NCBI GenBank assembly: GCA_024640185.1
Contig: JAHEFN010000152.1
Span: 1-6,094 of the forward strand
From: Gemmatimonadota bacterium
Lineage (GTDB): Bacteria > Gemmatimonadota > Gemmatimonadetes > Gemmatimonadales > GWC2-71-9
Direction: 5' to 3'
DNA: 6,094 bases
Shown here: piece by piece, positions 5,747 to 6,094 of the stretch
How the letters are laid out: every line of letters begins with the position of its first letter
How positions within the stretch are numbered: the stretch's first letter is position 1
Made by a program: the position numbers and the translations under genes
The notes under the pieces: model-generated
What the model was told of the DNA's origin: nothing
Database searches by the model: none
The model's input: the letters and a program-made list of their open reading frames with translations, nothing else

Positions 5747-6094
5747 GTGGCAAAACGAGTCTTGATTTGTGACGATGCGATCTTCATGCGGACGATGATC
5801 GCCGATATCCTCACCGATGCGGGGTATGAGGTCGTCGGTGAGGCCGGGAGTGGCCTGCAGGCCGTCGAGCAGTACAAGGCCGTGACGCCCGACCTGGTGA
5901 CGATGGACATCGTCATGCCGGACATGGGGGGCATCGATGCGGTGAAGGCCATCATCGACGTCGACCCCGCCGCCCGGATCCTGATGTGCAGCGCGATGGG
6001 GCAGCAGCAACTGGTGGTCGAGGCGATCCAGGCGGGGGCCAAGGACTTCGTGGTGAAGCCGTTCCAGGCGGCCCGGGTCCTCGAAGCGGTCGAG
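5747..6094 (+). CDS. cheY: CheY-type single-domain response regulator, 3' end cut by window
   Basis: CheY is phosphorylated by CheA-P and then binds the flagellar motor switch to change rotation. The frame is open to the window edge, giving 116 residues of a normal length near 120. Receiver-domain residues are all present: acidic pair Asp9-Asp10, phosphoacceptor Asp54 in VTMDIVMPDMGG, switch Ser82 in CSAMGQQ, Phe101 at the aromatic switch position (Tyr106 in E. coli) and Lys104 in VVKPFQ. The stretches KRVLICDDAIFMR, MCSAMGQQQ and IQAGAKDFVVKPFQAARVLEA strongly resemble B. subtilis and Thermotoga CheY, where a phenylalanine is also normal at the switch site, rather than enterobacterial CheY. 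The GTG start is fixed by the GGAGG before it. It follows cheW by 12 nt, so the pair probably heads or belongs to a chemotaxis block continuing to the right (cheA, cheB and motor genes would be expected there, but they are not seen). Confidence 0.95.
   Translation, partial: MAKRVLICDDAIFMRTMIADILTDAGYEVVGEAGSGLQAVEQYKAVTPDLVTMDIVMPDMGGIDAVKAIIDVDPAARILMCSAMGQQQLVVEAIQAGAKDFVVKPFQAARVLEAVE

Noticed and set aside
5742..5765. Seven-codon ATG frame (MAWQNES) overlapping the cheY start, as a possible leader peptide
   Set aside because: The GGAGG is only 1 nt from this ATG, too close for initiation, and spaced correctly for GTG 5747. No regulatory codon run is present.
5237..6010. Open frame on the - strand (257 codons) opposite rluD end, cheW and cheY
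   Set aside because: His- and Pro-rich translation without domain features, crossing three real gene boundaries on the other strand; a shadow of GC-biased codon use.

Overview
The window is a dense, single-strand stretch of housekeeping DNA from a high-GC bacterium (roughly two-thirds G+C by eye, with strong G/C preference at third codon positions). All seven genes lie on the + strand. Neighbours either overlap by a few bases or are separated by at most 13 nt, so there is no intergenic stretch long enough for a conventional promoter, tRNA or terminator. I see no mobile element, CRISPR array, tRNA or rRNA. The first gene (yggS) and the last (cheY) are cut by the window edges.

Layout: the 3' end of yggS (PLP homeostasis protein), ileS (type 2 isoleucyl-tRNA synthetase), a small TraR/DksA-type C4 zinc-finger gene, lspA (signal peptidase II), an rluD-like pseudouridine synthase with an S4 domain, a short cheW and the 5' part of cheY. 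The block ileS / DksA-like / lspA / rluD matches an order I know from Bacillus subtilis (ileS-ylyA-lspA-ylyB), where ylmE (the YggS homologue) also lies upstream, separated from ileS by sepF, ylmG, ylmH and divIVA. Here that cell-division block is absent, yggS runs straight into ileS, and the downstream end is joined to a chemotaxis module.

The genes probably form one polycistronic unit with translational coupling: ATGA at yggS/ileS, GTGA at ileS/DksA-like, a 17-nt overlap at DksA-like/lspA, an 8-nt overlap at rluD/cheW, and a clean GGAGG ribosome-binding site only before cheY. Functionally they cover charging of tRNA-Ile, probable RNA-polymerase-level control by a DksA-like factor, lipoprotein maturation, 23S rRNA pseudouridylation and flagellar signalling. 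The organism should be motile or derived from a motile lineage, and it processes lipoproteins. Gemmatimonadota or another high-GC non-proteobacterial phylum would fit the type 2 IleRS and the Bacillus/Thermotoga-like CheY, but that assignment is a weak inference.

The most interesting point is in IleRS: the class I HIGH signature reads Gly-Ile-His-His, the swapped GXHH form associated with extreme mupirocin resistance in some type 2 IleRS enzymes. Other items worth a look are GC-rich inverted repeats at gene junctions, the rewired synteny and the very short CheW. I did not find evidence of a wholly new system.
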